DNA of 64,000 bases from Acidimicrobiaceae bacterium (GCA_003162395.1 PMON01000060.1:1-64000), one strand, 5' to 3'; positions 29,604-40,344 are shown, counted from the stretch's first letter. Program-made: numbers and translations. The notes: generated by a model not told the origin, from the sequence alone.

Positions 29604-30887
29604 CTAGTGGGCCGACTGCGGCCGAGCCGTCCAGGCAGTCCATCCGCGACCAAGGGCAACCGCGGCGAGGAAGACCACCGCGATGATCCCACCCAACCGA
29701 TAGCGGTACGACGGGGTGAAGGCGACGCCGTTCGCCGTCGCGAGGACGAGCAGGACGACCAACGGCCAGACCACGACTCGCCGGCGCCTGCACAGCCACA
29801 GGCCCGCGGCGCCGAGGGCGAGCAGGATCCAGGTGCCGACTGCCTGGACGTCACCGGTCCACGAGGGAAAGCCCATGAGGACCTCTCGGTCCGCCACGAG
29901 GCCGGGGCGCCACAGCGACCACTCCCACAGCGCGCGGAGCGGGAGCACGTAGGCGAGCCTGGTCCAGTGCGTGCGCGCGTAGCGAAGCGCCTGGTCCCGC
30001 TCGATGCGATCCATCGTCGGCTCGTTCATCCGCTGGGCAGCGGTGGCGGACACCGGCGGCGGCAGGATCGTCTGGTAGCCGAAGTCGGGACCCTGGAAGT
30101 ACGTGGCGGCGTTGTTCGACTGGTTCAGCGTCTGGCCGAGCTCGGTCGTGACGACGAGGTTGCCGCCGAAGCGGTGGTGGTTGAACGCGAGCCACGGGGC
30201 GAGCACGACGAGCAGCGCCGCGACGGCCACGAGTGACACCACCGCGCCGCGAAGTCGGGCGGCGTGGCCCGCGCGTCGGCCTTGGTGCCACGCCAGCCCC
30301 CCGAGGAGCACCGCCGCCACCTCCAGAGAACCCGTGAAGCACAGCGTGAGCAGTCCCAAGAGGACGCCGAGCGCGATGCCCCGTGGCCACGTCCACCGGT
30401 CGAGCGCGGCGTAGGTCACCGCGACCACCCACACGAACAGCAGCGAGGCGAGCGCGTCGTCGCCGACGAGGCCGCTCGCCATCCACAGATCGGGCGTGAG
30501 CGCAGCCACGACGGCTGCGGCAAGACCGACTCGGTCGCCGCCGAAACGGCGACCGACCACGCCGCACGAGAGGACCGTCGCGGTCCCGATCAGGGCACTG
30601 AAGAGACGCAGGCTGCTCGTCGAGTGCGGTGCCAGCCACGCGAGCGGCGCAAGGACGACGGCACCGAGGGGTCCGTGCAGCGCCGTCGGGTACCCGAAGA
30701 CGGGATCGGTGAACGGGTGCGACGAAAAGACGCGTCGGGCCTCGACGACGAACCAGAACTCGTCGGTGAGAAACCGGATCGGCGCTTCGGTGCCCAAGAA
30801 CAGCACGCGACCCACGAGCCCGAGCGACCCGATGATCCCGAGCAACACAGGGAATCGACCCGCGTGCCAGCGAGAATGCGTCGCCAC
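29604..30887 (-). CDS. Glycosyltransferase family 39 (PMT/ArnT-like) membrane protein
   Basis: FLTDEFWFVVEARRV, multi-TM, LFSALIGTATVLSCGVVGRRFGG. Confidence 0.75.
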   Translation of the reverse strand: MATHSRWHAGRFPVLLGIIGSLGLVGRVLFLGTEAPIRFLTDEFWFVVEARRVFSSHPFTDPVFGYPTALHGPLGAVVLAPLAWLAPHSTSSLRLFSALIGTATVLSCGVVGRRFGGDRVGLAAAVVAALTPDLWMASGLVGDDALASLLFVWVVAVTYAALDRWTWPRGIALGVLLGLLTLCFTGSLEVAAVLLGGLAWHQGRRAGHAARLRGAVVSLVAVAALLVVLAPWLAFNHHRFGGNLVVTTELGQTLNQSNNAATYFQGPDFGYQTILPPPVSATAAQRMNEPTMDRIERDQALRYARTHWTRLAYVLPLRALWEWSLWRPGLVADREVLMGFPSWTGDVQAVGTWILLALGAAGLWLCRRRRVVVWPLVVLLVLATANGVAFTPSYRYRLGGIIAVVFLAAVALGRGWTAWTARPQSAH

Positions 30888-30986
30888 TCGCGGAGGCTAA
30901 CTCGACTCGATTCGAGTGCTCGGCCTTGCGTCAGTTCCGAGTGCGTGCCGCGACAGCGCCGACGGCTCGGCGCGCCGAGCCGGCCG

Positions 30987-32252
30987 TCACCTGCGAGTGC
31001 GACTCGGCGTCGGGGCACCACGACGACGACGGCCCTGTCCCCCGCGGTTCGAGTGCGGGGGGCGTGCCGGCGCCACCGACGGGGTGTGCTGGCCGGACCG
31101 GGTGGGCACGTCGCCGACCATCTCGGGCGAGAGATCGAGTGCGGCAAGGAGCTTGTCGGCCGCGCCGCGCTGCTCGTGGCTCACGAGCGCGATCGAGACA
31201 CCCGCGGCGCCTGCTCGAGCGGTGCGACCGGAGCGGTGCACGTAGTCCTTTGGCTCCTCGGAGAGGTCGAAGTGGATGACGCACGCCACGTCGTCCACGT
31301 GGATGCCGCGAGCCGCGACGTCGGTCGCCACGAGCGCGCGGACCGACCCCGAGCTGAACGACTGCAGTGCGCGCTCACGCTGGGCCTGGCTCCGATCGCC
31401 ATGGATCGCTGCGGCCACCACGCCCAGCTTCCCCAGCTGGCGCACGAGGCGGTCCGCGCCGTGGCGCGTGCGAACGAACACGATGGACGTGCCGGTGTCG
31501 GCGATGATCTTCGCGCAGGTCGCCACGCGCTCGTCGTGCGCGACGTAGTGGAAGCGATGGGTCATCTGCGAGACGTCCTCTTCGCTGTCGACCTCGTGGC
31601 GCACTGGGTTCCGCTGGTACCGGCGCACGAGGACGTCGACGTCCCCGTCAAGGGTGGCGGAGAACAAGAGCGTCTGTCGGTCGGAGCGAGTGAGGTCGAG
31701 GATGCGGCGCACGGCGGGAAGGAAGCCCATGTCGGCCATGCGGTCAGCCTCGTCAACGACCACGCACCCGACCTCGTCGAGGACGACGTGGCCGCCCGCC
31801 ATCAGGTCCTCGAGGCGGCCAGGGCACGCGACGGCGATGTCGATGCCGGTGCGAAGCGCCTTCAGCTGGGGGCTGTAGCCGACACCGCCGTAGAAGGCGT
31901 GCACTCGGAGGCCGCGTGCTGCCGCGAGGGGCGACAGCTCGGCGGCGATCTGCGCGGCCAGCTCCCTCGTAGGCGCGAGCACGAGGCCGGTGGGTCGCTT
32001 CGAGCGACCCTTGGCCAGCCGTGCCGCCATCGGCAGTGCGAAGGCGAGCGTCTTGCCGGACCCTGTCGGGGCCTTCCCTGACACGTCGCGGCCAGCGAGC
32101 GCGTCGGGGATGCAGAGCGCCTGGATCGGCAGGGTCTCGGAGATGCCGCGCCGCGCGAGGATCCGCACGAACTCGGGGGACAGACCGAGGGACTCAAATC
32201 GGGCTGCACGAAGGACAGCTGCGGCTGGGGATGATGACATTGTGGTTTCCAT
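30987..32252 (-). CDS. DEAD-box RNA helicase
   Basis: APTGSGKT, PTRELA, DEAD (VVVDEADRM), SAT, VATDVAARGIHVDDV, HRSGRTARAG. Confidence 0.95.
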   Translation of the reverse strand: METTMSSSPAAAVLRAARFESLGLSPEFVRILARRGISETLPIQALCIPDALAGRDVSGKAPTGSGKTLAFALPMAARLAKGRSKRPTGLVLAPTRELAAQIAAELSPLAAARGLRVHAFYGGVGYSPQLKALRTGIDIAVACPGRLEDLMAGGHVVLDEVGCVVVDEADRMADMGFLPAVRRILDLTRSDRQTLLFSATLDGDVDVLVRRYQRNPVRHEVDSEEDVSQMTHRFHYVAHDERVATCAKIIADTGTSIVFVRTRHGADRLVRQLGKLGVVAAAIHGDRSQAQRERALQSFSSGSVRALVATDVAARGIHVDDVACVIHFDLSEEPKDYVHRSGRTARAGAAGVSIALVSHEQRGAADKLLAALDLSPEMVGDVPTRSGQHTPSVAPARPPHSNRGGQGRRRRGAPTPSRTRR

Positions 32253-32476
32253 TCTTCGGGTAGCTACTTGCAACCCGGGAACGAAACTCCGGCCACCAGC
32301 AACTCGTGCGGGCACTCTGCCGCGACACGTCAGAACAACAGTGTAGCGGCGTGGCGCTCCAATGAGCCGCCATCCCCGTAGTGCACGACTCGACGCGGCA
32401 TCGGGCTGACACACCATGCGACGCTCGCCTTCCTCGACAGGCGCCGAGTGCGACGCGGATGCCGTCGACCTCGCCG

Positions 32477-33475
32477 TTATGGCGAGGATCGGTCGTGGAA
32501 CTCCGCCTGGGTGGCGGCTGGCTCGGTGAAGCTGACCTCGACGCGCTGCTCAGGTCGACGCTGGTTCTCGGTCGCCTGCGCGGCGAGCGACGCCTGGTCG
32601 GCCACGGTGAGCGGCGGCTGGACGATGTTTCTCGGCCAGAGGTGCCGGGCCAGGACCGTGTTGAACTCCGCGGCGTAGACGGTGATGGTGACGCCCAGCT
32701 TGATCCACGCAAGCAGCCCGAGCACGATCGCGAACGTCCCGTACAGCTCGCTGACGCCCCGAAGCGCGTGCCAGACGAGCACTGCCCCCACGGCTTGCAG
32801 CACCGTCCACAGGATGCCGCCGGCGATCGCCCCCGGCACGAGGCGCCGTGACGAGACCACCCGCGGCGTGAGGATGCGAAACGCGAGGAAGTACTGGCCG
32901 ACGTTGACCGCGACCGCGCCGATGTCGACGAGCCCGCCAACCACGACGCCGTGACCCGCGACGGTGCCGAGGCTCGCGACGGCGGTCGAGACGACGAGCC
33001 CGAGGCCGAGCACCATGAGGAACGTGACGCTCCGACCAAGCCGTGCAATGAAGTTGGGGCGCTCGGGGCCGGGGAGGTTCCAGATCTGGGACATCGCGAA
33101 GAGACCGCCCTGGGCGAGACCTGTGCAGGTCCAGATGAGCCCGAGGACCGACACGGTGTAGGCGACCGCCGACTTTCGCTCGATCACGCGGATGTTGTGC
33201 CCGAGATTGGTGCCGATCACCGGGAACTCTGCCAGCGCCGAGTGCAGGATCCTTGCGCGGAGCGAAGGGTCGTGGGCAAGCACGATGCCGAGCGTCGTGA
33301 CGAGCAACAACAGCAGCGGGAAGACCGCTCCGAACGCCGAGAACGCGATGTTCGAGGCGAGCGCGCCGCCGTTGTCGTCCCCGAACTTCTTGACGACGCC
33401 GAAGACGACCGACGTGACCAGATGTCGCTGCTGGAAGCGATCGACTCGTCGAACGACTGCTTCGAGCCGGTTCAC
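32477..33475 (-). CDS. YihY/BrkB-family membrane protein
   Basis: GGALASNIAFSAFGAVFPLLLLLVTTLGIVL; AIAGGILWTVLQAVG; YGTFAIVLGLLAWIKLGVTITVYAAEFN. Confidence 0.88.
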   Translation of the reverse strand: MNRLEAVVRRVDRFQQRHLVTSVVFGVVKKFGDDNGGALASNIAFSAFGAVFPLLLLLVTTLGIVLAHDPSLRARILHSALAEFPVIGTNLGHNIRVIERKSAVAYTVSVLGLIWTCTGLAQGGLFAMSQIWNLPGPERPNFIARLGRSVTFLMVLGLGLVVSTAVASLGTVAGHGVVVGGLVDIGAVAVNVGQYFLAFRILTPRVVSSRRLVPGAIAGGILWTVLQAVGAVLVWHALRGVSELYGTFAIVLGLLAWIKLGVTITVYAAEFNTVLARHLWPRNIVQPPLTVADQASLAAQATENQRRPEQRVEVSFTEPAATQAEFHDRSSP

Positions 33476-33551
33476 TACCGCTGTCTACCCGGTTCGACGT
33501 AGTAGAAGGCGGCTCCACGCCCCGGACTGCGACGCTCGTGGCCCGCCCGGG

Positions 33552-34577
33552 CTACGAGGTCTGGGTGACGACTCGTGGCCAGTAGGGAGGAGCCCCGGGG
33601 ATCGAGGAGTGCCCTGAGCTGCTGTCGCCACGACCAGCTGCTGCGACGACGCACGCGCCGGCGAAGGCGAGCATGCCGACGCAGGCGCCGACGGCCTCGA
33701 CCCGGATGAGCGGCGTGATCCATCCGTACTTCAAGTAGCGGTACACGATCTCGACCGCCGTGAGGAGCGACGCGGTCGACACGGTGAGCACGACTCCACC
33801 CGCCACCGCGAGTCCAGCGGGGATCACGAGGCGCCGAGGGAGCTCATCGTGTCGCGCCGCGTTGAGCACGATGAGCGCGGCCGCGGCGACCGCCATCCAC
33901 GTCAGGACCTGGGGCCCGTAGGAGCTGAGCAGCACCGCCTGGGACCGGGAGCGCTGCCACTCGATGAAGCTCCCGAACCCGAACGTCGCGCCGCAGGCCG
34001 AGCACAGCGACGCGAGCGCCACGACGAGCAGGGTGCGCTGCCAGGTCCGCCGTGCCGCACTCGCTGGCGCTCGCATGGCGCTCCGCTGTCCGGGGCGCGC
34101 CTCGGCCCAGTTCCGCTGGAGAATGAGGACCCCCAGGCTCAGCAAGAGCCAGCCAAGCGCTTCAAGCGAGAACTCCGCCTTGTACAACGACAGCGGCGGT
34201 ATGGCGTAGTCGAGCGTGCGGACCGAGAAGGCCACGGCCGCGCACTGCAGCGTCGCGCCGAGGAGGCACACCGCGACGCCGACGCGCAGGACCCACGAGG
34301 CATCGCGCGCCGCCGTGCTTCCCAGCACCACGAGGAGCGCGATGGCAAAGAAGCACCACGCGAAGAGCTCGACGGGCAGCGAGTGTTTGGCGCCGAGGAA
34401 GCCCAGATCGGCGGGGTTGCCGCCGAACTGCTGCACGATGCCGGCGAGGCAGCTCAGCGCGAGTCCGACGAAACCGAGTGTCGCGATCGACAGCGCGGGC
34501 CGTGCGATGGCGGCGGACCACCACCTCGATGCCGCGCCTCGAATCGACATGGCACTACCAGGAATCGCCTCAACCAT
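33552..34577 (-). CDS. Hypothetical polytopic membrane protein
   Basis: Multiple TM segments. Confidence 0.6.
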   Translation of the reverse strand: MVEAIPGSAMSIRGAASRWWSAAIARPALSIATLGFVGLALSCLAGIVQQFGGNPADLGFLGAKHSLPVELFAWCFFAIALLVVLGSTAARDASWVLRVGVAVCLLGATLQCAAVAFSVRTLDYAIPPLSLYKAEFSLEALGWLLLSLGVLILQRNWAEARPGQRSAMRAPASAARRTWQRTLLVVALASLCSACGATFGFGSFIEWQRSRSQAVLLSSYGPQVLTWMAVAAAALIVLNAARHDELPRRLVIPAGLAVAGGVVLTVSTASLLTAVEIVYRYLKYGWITPLIRVEAVGACVGMLAFAGACVVAAAGRGDSSSGHSSIPGAPPYWPRVVTQTS

Positions 34578-34696
34578 CGCTCACGATTAGCACAAACTTT
34601 GCACACCGCGAATAGCCACTGTGTACTTGTGGACAATGCGGCGGTGTCGGAGTGGACGAGATGACCGGCGACGCGACGTCGCAGGTCGGGTCCCTG

Positions 34697-35281
34697 CTAC
34701 GAGGTCATCCCACCGAGGCCGACGAGGCCCCTCGCGAGCTCGATCTCACCCATGTGGCGCAGTCCGTGCTGGTACAGCCAGCACTCGAAGCCGTCGAGGA
34801 CGGTCACGCCCTCGGGACCGGCGCATCTCGCGCTGAAGGTCGAGGCGATGACGTCGGGGAACGGGCGAGGAATCACGACGCGCCGGAGCGAGTCCGGGTC
34901 GATCGACGCCAGGTACTGCTCGGTCCGGTCGAAGACGACGTGCTGGTACGCCTTGAACGCGTCATAGTCGCCGATGCGCTGGTGTTCCATCTCGTCGACC
35001 GCTCGCTCCTTGCCGTGGTCGTCGATCGCCATCTTGACGGTTGATCGCCACTCCTCGCCCCACACTGGCGGCACGCTCGTCAGCACGAAGAACGACGCGT
35101 CGTGCATGTTCGTGTAGTGGAAGAGCGAGAACGCGATGGGGAGCACGCCGGGTCGCTCGAAGTGGTTGACGTGGCCCAGGTCCATCGACTCGACCGCCTG
35201 GTAATACAGCGAGTGCATCGCGGCCATGCGCCGGCGCAGCGAGTCCACCAGCAGGCCTGCTTCGTCGAGTCGCTCGATCAT
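34697..35281 (-). CDS. DinB-superfamily protein
   Basis: MIERLDEAGLLVDSLRRRMAAMHSLYYQAVESMD...GFECWLYQHGLRHMGEIELARGLVG. Confidence 0.7.
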   Translation of the reverse strand: MIERLDEAGLLVDSLRRRMAAMHSLYYQAVESMDLGHVNHFERPGVLPIAFSLFHYTNMHDASFFVLTSVPPVWGEEWRSTVKMAIDDHGKERAVDEMEHQRIGDYDAFKAYQHVVFDRTEQYLASIDPDSLRRVVIPRPFPDVIASTFSARCAGPEGVTVLDGFECWLYQHGLRHMGEIELARGLVGLGGMTS

Positions 35282-35283
35282 CG

Positions 35284-36141
35284 TCACAGCACGGCCTTCG
35301 CGACCTGCCCGAGGGCGCCGAGGTGCTCGTCCACCGACGCGAGACCCGCTCCCATGGTGTTGACCGCGACGTGGGTCGCGCCAACCGCTCGCCACTTGTC
35401 GAACTGCGTCGCGACGTTGTCGACGTCACCGCGCCAGTCCACGCGTCCCTGCATGCCAATGACAGCAGGGTCCCGATCCGCCTCGCGCGCGCCAGCCATG
35501 ACCTGCTCTAGGGCGACGTCGAGCTTCGCCCCGGGCTGCATGAGGGGGAACCAGCCGTCGCCAAGTCGCCCGGCGCGCCGATACGCCGGCGCGGAGGTCG
35601 CGCCGAACCAGATGGGGATGGGCTGCTGGATCGGCATGGGCGAGAGCCCGGCTCCGGTCACGACGTCGAACTCGCCCGCGACCGTGACCGAGCGCGTGCT
35701 CCACAGCTTGCGCAAGAGGTCGACCTGCTCTTCGATGCGGCGCCCCCTCGTCGTGAAGTCCTGGCCGAGCGCCTCGTACTCGACGTGGTTCCAGCCGATC
35801 CCGATGCCGAGCCGGAACGTCCCGTTGGTGAGCAGGTCCACCTCGGCGGCCTGCTTCGCGACGAGCGCGGTCTGGCGCTGGGGCAGGATGACGATGCCCG
35901 AGACGCACGCGAGCGACGTGCAGCCGGCGATGAAGCCGAAGAGCACGAACGGCTCGTGGAAGTTGGTGTCGATGTCGTAGGGGCCGCTCCAGCCCTCGTG
36001 CACCGCCGGATCGGCGCCGACCACGTGGTCATAGGCGAGGACGTGGTCGTAGCCGAGCGACTCGACCTCTCGGGCGTAGGTACCCAGCGAGTCCCCTGTG
36101 GCGCCGATCTCTGTCTGTGGAAGGACGACGCCGACCTGCAT
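35284..36141 (-). CDS. LLM-class F420-dependent oxidoreductase
   Basis: MQVGVVLPQTEIG...ESLGYDHVLAYDHV...RLGIGIGWNHVEYEALGQDFTTRGRRIEEQ. Confidence 0.92.
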   Translation of the reverse strand: MQVGVVLPQTEIGATGDSLGTYAREVESLGYDHVLAYDHVVGADPAVHEGWSGPYDIDTNFHEPFVLFGFIAGCTSLACVSGIVILPQRQTALVAKQAAEVDLLTNGTFRLGIGIGWNHVEYEALGQDFTTRGRRIEEQVDLLRKLWSTRSVTVAGEFDVVTGAGLSPMPIQQPIPIWFGATSAPAYRRAGRLGDGWFPLMQPGAKLDVALEQVMAGAREADRDPAVIGMQGRVDWRGDVDNVATQFDKWRAVGATHVAVNTMGAGLASVDEHLGALGQVAKAVL

Positions 36142-36300
36142 GCAACCTCCCTCGGATCCGCCAGCCGTGGCGATGGACACTGACAGTATCGACCCAACAC
36201 GCGGTCGCCGGCTCGGCGTCCTGGCGACCACCAGGCGCACCGGTGCCACAATCGGCTGGCTGCCCAGGCATGCGACGCCGTGTACCGACGAGGAGGCCCC

Positions 36301-38562
36301 ATGACGAGTGCCCATGACTTCGACGGCATCATCGGCCGGACCGTGGCGGAGTCGACCCCGTCGTGGCCGAGCCCGAAGCGCCCGCCGGCGGGAGCCCCAA
36401 ACGTGGTCGTCGTGCTCATCGACGATCTCGGGTTCTCGCACTTCGGCTGCTTCGGCTCGACGCTCGCCACGCCTCGCATCGACGAGCTCGCCTCGAGGGG
36501 TGTGCGCTACACGAACTTCCACGTGACCCCGCTGTGCTCGCCGACCCGGGCCGCGCTGCTCACCGGACGCAACCATCACGAGGTCGGGATGCGGTCGATC
36601 TCGAACTTCAACACCGGCTTCCCCAACATGCGAGGCGAGGTCTCGACGAGCGCGGCCACCATGGCAGAGGTGCTCTCGTCGGAGGGCTACGCGACGTTCG
36701 CCGTCGGCAAGTGGCACCTGTGCGCGATGGAGAACGCGTCGGCGGCCGGTCCCTTCGACCAGTGGCCCTGCCAGCGCGGCTTCGATCGCTTCTACGGGTT
36801 CCTCGACGGGGAGACCGACCAGTTCTCCCCGGACCTGACCGCGGACAACCACCGCGTCGAGCCGCCGGCGCGTCCCGAGGACGGCTACCACCTGAGCGAG
36901 GACCTCGTCGACAAGGCCGTCGCGATGGTCCACGACACGACGTCGATCCGGCCGGACCGGCCGTTCTTCTTGTACCTCGCCTTCGGTGCCACCCACGCGC
37001 CGCACCAAGCGCCCGCCCCCTACGTCGAGAAGTACCGCGGGAAGTTCGACGCCGGCTGGGACGTCGCGCGCGACACGTGGTTCGCGCGCCAGCTGGAGCT
37101 CGGCCTGCTCCCCCACGGCACGACGCTCGCGCCGCGCAACCCCGGCGTCGAGCCGTGGGACTCGCTGCCCGAGAACCACCGCCTGCTCGCCGCCCGGCTC
37201 CAGGAGGCCTACGCGGGTTTCTTGGAGCACACCGACGCCCAGATCGGCCGGCTCGTCGACGAGCTCGCCGCGATCGACCAGCTCGACAACACCGTGCTCA
37301 TGATCCTCTCGGACAACGGGGCGAGCCAGGAGGGCGGGCCGTTCGGGGTGCTCCACGAGATGAAGTTCTTCAACTTCATCCTCGAGACGCCCGACGAGGC
37401 CGTCGCGCGACTGGACGACATCGGCGGCCCGAGGAGCCACACGAACTACCCGTGGGGCTGGGCTCAGGCCGGCAACACGCCGTTCAAGTGGTACAAGCAG
37501 AACACGCACGAAGGCGGCGTGCACGTCCCGCTCGTCGTGCACTGGCCGAAGGGCATCGAGGCGTCGTCACGCGGCTCGCTGCGCGACCAGTTCCACCACG
37601 TGAACGACCTCGCACCAACCATCTACGAGATCGTCGGGGTGACCGCGCCCGCGACCTATCGCGGCGTCCCCCAGATGCCCGTCACCGGCACGTCGATGCG
37701 CTACACGCTCGACGACGCTGCGGCGCCGCCGCGCAAGGCAGTCCAGTACTTCGAGATGATGGGACACCGAGCGCTGTACCTCGATGGTTGGAAGGCCGTG
37801 ACGCGGCACACCCCAGGCGTCGCCTTCGACGACGACACCTGGGAGCTGTACCACGTCACGGTCGACCGCTCCGAGTGCCATGACCTCGCGAGCGCCGAGC
37901 CCGAGCGACTCGCCGCGATGGTCGAGCGCTGGTGGGCCGAGGCCGAGGACCACGGCGTGCTGCCGCTCGACGACCGGACCATCGAGCTGTTCGCGGCACG
38001 GTTCGCCGACGGGACCGTGCACCGCGCGGACCGCCGCTACACGTACTGGCCCCCCGTCTCGCCGCTCCCCGCGCAAGCGGGCCCGTCGATCGGCGGGCGA
38101 AGCTGGGACCTCGACGCGTCCGTCGACTGCCCGTCGGGTGCAGAAGGGGTGCTGTTCGCGACGGGCACGGAGAACTCCGGTCTCAGCTTCTTCGTGCTCG
38201 ATGGCCGGCTGGTCTTCGACTACAACTTCTTTGGCGACCACCACGTCGTGGCGTCGGCGACGCCCGTCCCCGTCGGACGCTGCGTCCTGTCGGTGCGGTT
38301 CCGCAGGACCGGCACGGGCGGCACCGCGACGGTCGTGATCGACGGGGATCCCTGCGGCGAGGTCGAGATCCCGACCGTGATGCGGGTGATCTCGAGCGTG
38401 GGCGCGTCAATCGGCTTCGACCACGGCTCGGCGGTGAGCGAGCGCTATGCGGCGCCGTTCGCCTTCCAGGGCACCCTTGCGCGCCTCGACGTCCAGCTCG
38501 TCTCGCCGCGACCCGATGACGCAGCCGCCTCCGAGGCCCTGTCGATCATGTCGCGCCAGTAG
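36301..38562 (+). CDS. Arylsulfatase (type I, FGly-dependent)
   Basis: NVVVVLIDDLGFSHFGCFGS; sulfatase signature PLCSPTRAALLTGR; AVGKWHL. Confidence 0.95.
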   Translation: MTSAHDFDGIIGRTVAESTPSWPSPKRPPAGAPNVVVVLIDDLGFSHFGCFGSTLATPRIDELASRGVRYTNFHVTPLCSPTRAALLTGRNHHEVGMRSISNFNTGFPNMRGEVSTSAATMAEVLSSEGYATFAVGKWHLCAMENASAAGPFDQWPCQRGFDRFYGFLDGETDQFSPDLTADNHRVEPPARPEDGYHLSEDLVDKAVAMVHDTTSIRPDRPFFLYLAFGATHAPHQAPAPYVEKYRGKFDAGWDVARDTWFARQLELGLLPHGTTLAPRNPGVEPWDSLPENHRLLAARLQEAYAGFLEHTDAQIGRLVDELAAIDQLDNTVLMILSDNGASQEGGPFGVLHEMKFFNFILETPDEAVARLDDIGGPRSHTNYPWGWAQAGNTPFKWYKQNTHEGGVHVPLVVHWPKGIEASSRGSLRDQFHHVNDLAPTIYEIVGVTAPATYRGVPQMPVTGTSMRYTLDDAAAPPRKAVQYFEMMGHRALYLDGWKAVTRHTPGVAFDDDTWELYHVTVDRSECHDLASAEPERLAAMVERWWAEAEDHGVLPLDDRTIELFAARFADGTVHRADRRYTYWPPVSPLPAQAGPSIGGRSWDLDASVDCPSGAEGVLFATGTENSGLSFFVLDGRLVFDYNFFGDHHVVASATPVPVGRCVLSVRFRRTGTGGTATVVIDGDPCGEVEIPTVMRVISSVGASIGFDHGSAVSERYAAPFAFQGTLARLDVQLVSPRPDDAAASEALSIMSRQ

Positions 38563-38603
38563 AAGTCGGTGGCCGCCTCACGGAGGCCGTAACCTGCCCT
38601 GCG

Positions 38604-39692
38604 GTGTCGCTCCGTCACTCACTTCGTCGGCGCTCCGCGCCCTGCGCGGCGCTGGTCGCGTGCGCCGCCGTGCTCGCGGCGTGCGGGTCCTCACTGCCTG
38701 CTTCCAGCCCGACGACCACGACGACGAGGCCGGTCGTGCTGTGCCCGCTGACGGGGACCCCGGCCCCAGGTGGCGCCATCCCCGAGCGGCCCGCGCTCGT
38801 GATGAAGGTCGACAACTACTCGCTCGGCCCTGCTCCGGCGGAGGCCCGGCCCCAGAGCGGGCTCAGCTACGCCGACGTGATCTTCGAAGAGCAGGTCGAG
38901 GGCGCGATCACGAGGTACGCGGCGGTGTTCCAGTGCCGCCAGGCGCCCGGCTTGGTCGGCCCCATCCGCTCGGCGCGCGTGATCGACATCGGGATCCTCT
39001 CCGAGCTCGACGCACCGCTCCTCGTGCACGTCGGCGGCATCGTCCCGGTCATCAACCGCATCAACGCGTCCACGATCACGAACGTCGACCTCGGGAACTA
39101 CGCGAACCTCGACCAGTACCCCCCGGGCCGCTACGCGCCCTACGACACCTACACCACGACGAGGGCGGTCTGGGCGCAGTACCGATCGCGCAACACGCCG
39201 CCAGCGCCGATCTTCACGTTCTCCAAGTTCCCCCACGGCGGGCGCCCGGCCACCCAGATCCACCTCGACTGGTCCTACACGTCTGACATCTACTGGCGAT
39301 GGTCCAAGCAGAGCGGCACCTGGAAGCGGTACTACAACGTCAATAGCGGGGTCGGCGCCCCGGTGATCCAGCCCGACGTGCTCGCGAACGGCGTGCAGGA
39401 CCAGGTCCAGAACGTCATCGTCCAGGTCGTCCACATCACCTACGGACCGTGGCTCGAGAACTTCGAGGGCGGCAAGGAGGTCCAGGCGAAGATCGCCGAC
39501 AGCTCCGGCAAGGCGTACGTCTTCCGCAACGGCCGCATGATCGTCGGTCGATGGACGCACGGCGCGCTCACGAGCCAGACAGTGTTCACCAACACCGCCG
39601 GGAGGGTCATCCCACTCGCGCCAGGTCGGACTTGGGTCGAGGTCTTCCCCGACGTGGACCCGGTGAGCGTCACCTTCCCACCACGCCACTAG
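38604..39692 (+). CDS. DUF3048 (YerB-like) lipoprotein
   Basis: Lipobox ACAAVLAACGS; ERPALVMKVDNY...QSGLSYADVIFEEQVEGAITRYAAVFQC...VGPIRSARVID. Confidence 0.92.
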   Translation: MSLRHSLRRRSAPCAALVACAAVLAACGSSLPASSPTTTTTRPVVLCPLTGTPAPGGAIPERPALVMKVDNYSLGPAPAEARPQSGLSYADVIFEEQVEGAITRYAAVFQCRQAPGLVGPIRSARVIDIGILSELDAPLLVHVGGIVPVINRINASTITNVDLGNYANLDQYPPGRYAPYDTYTTTRAVWAQYRSRNTPPAPIFTFSKFPHGGRPATQIHLDWSYTSDIYWRWSKQSGTWKRYYNVNSGVGAPVIQPDVLANGVQDQVQNVIVQVVHITYGPWLENFEGGKEVQAKIADSSGKAYVFRNGRMIVGRWTHGALTSQTVFTNTAGRVIPLAPGRTWVEVFPDVDPVSVTFPPRH

Positions 39693-39759
39693 TCACCTCG
39701 CACCCTCGCGAGCAGCGGGCTCATCGACGGCATTCGCCATACGCCCAAGTACGCTCGGC

Positions 39760-39942
39760 GTGACGCAAGCATTTGGGGGCAGCGTGGACGAGCAAGCCGA
39801 CCAAGAGCACGTGGCGACGGCTGACGATGACACCGACGCCGCGGTCCTCGACTCGTTGGACACCACGACGCCAACGGAGGCGTTGCCTGACCCCGATTCG
39901 AGGTCGGTGTCCTCCCAGGTCGTCATCGCTCTCGGCTCTTGA
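39760..39942 (+). CDS. Acidic N-terminal fragment ending in a partial TM, probably fused with the next ORF
   Basis: ...SSQVVIALGS* followed at TTGA by LILAILQGVGSFGAW. Confidence 0.45.
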   Translation: MTQAFGGSVDEQADQEHVATADDDTDAAVLDSLDTTTPTEALPDPDSRSVSSQVVIALGS

Positions 39943-40325
39943 TCCTCGCGATCCTCCAAGGGGTCGGATCGTTCGGCGCGTGGCTCACCTACTCGGCGGG
40001 CGGTCTGTCGGAGTCGCTAAAGGCCATCATGAACTGGCGCGGCTTCGGATGGATGACGCTCGTCTTGGCCATCGCCATCGTCGTCGTCATCGTGGCCGAC
40101 CTCGTGCAGCCAACTGTCGCGCTCAAGGCGGTGACCGCGACCTTGTTCGGCGCATCCGGAGTTGTCATCGCGTATTACGTGATCCAATACTGCGCCTTCC
40201 CACAAGCCACCCAGCCAGCGACCTCCGTTGGCTGGGGGGCAGGCCTGTGCATCGGCGCCGACGTTGTGGGACTCGTGCTCGGGACGCTCTCGGCGCTGCG
40301 CGCTTCACGGTCGGCTGCTGGCTGA
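39939..40325 (+). CDS. Small membrane protein (possibly C-terminal part of 39760 ORF)
   Basis: Four hydrophobic segments; TTG start overlapping preceding TGA. Confidence 0.55.
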   Translation: MILAILQGVGSFGAWLTYSAGGLSESLKAIMNWRGFGWMTLVLAIAIVVVIVADLVQPTVALKAVTATLFGASGVVIAYYVIQYCAFPQATQPATSVGWGAGLCIGADVVGLVLGTLSALRASRSAAG

Positions 40326-40344
40326 CGACGGCTGGCGGCCCCGC

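Noticed and set aside
30264-32081. 605-aa plus-strand ORF, one of the longest in the track
   Set aside because: Antisense to GT39 and DEAD-box genes; Arg/Glu-rich composition typical of high-GC shadow frames
36363-37883. 506-aa plus ORF inside arylsulfatase
   Set aside because: Overlaps the sulfatase frame with conserved CSPTR motif; Arg-rich
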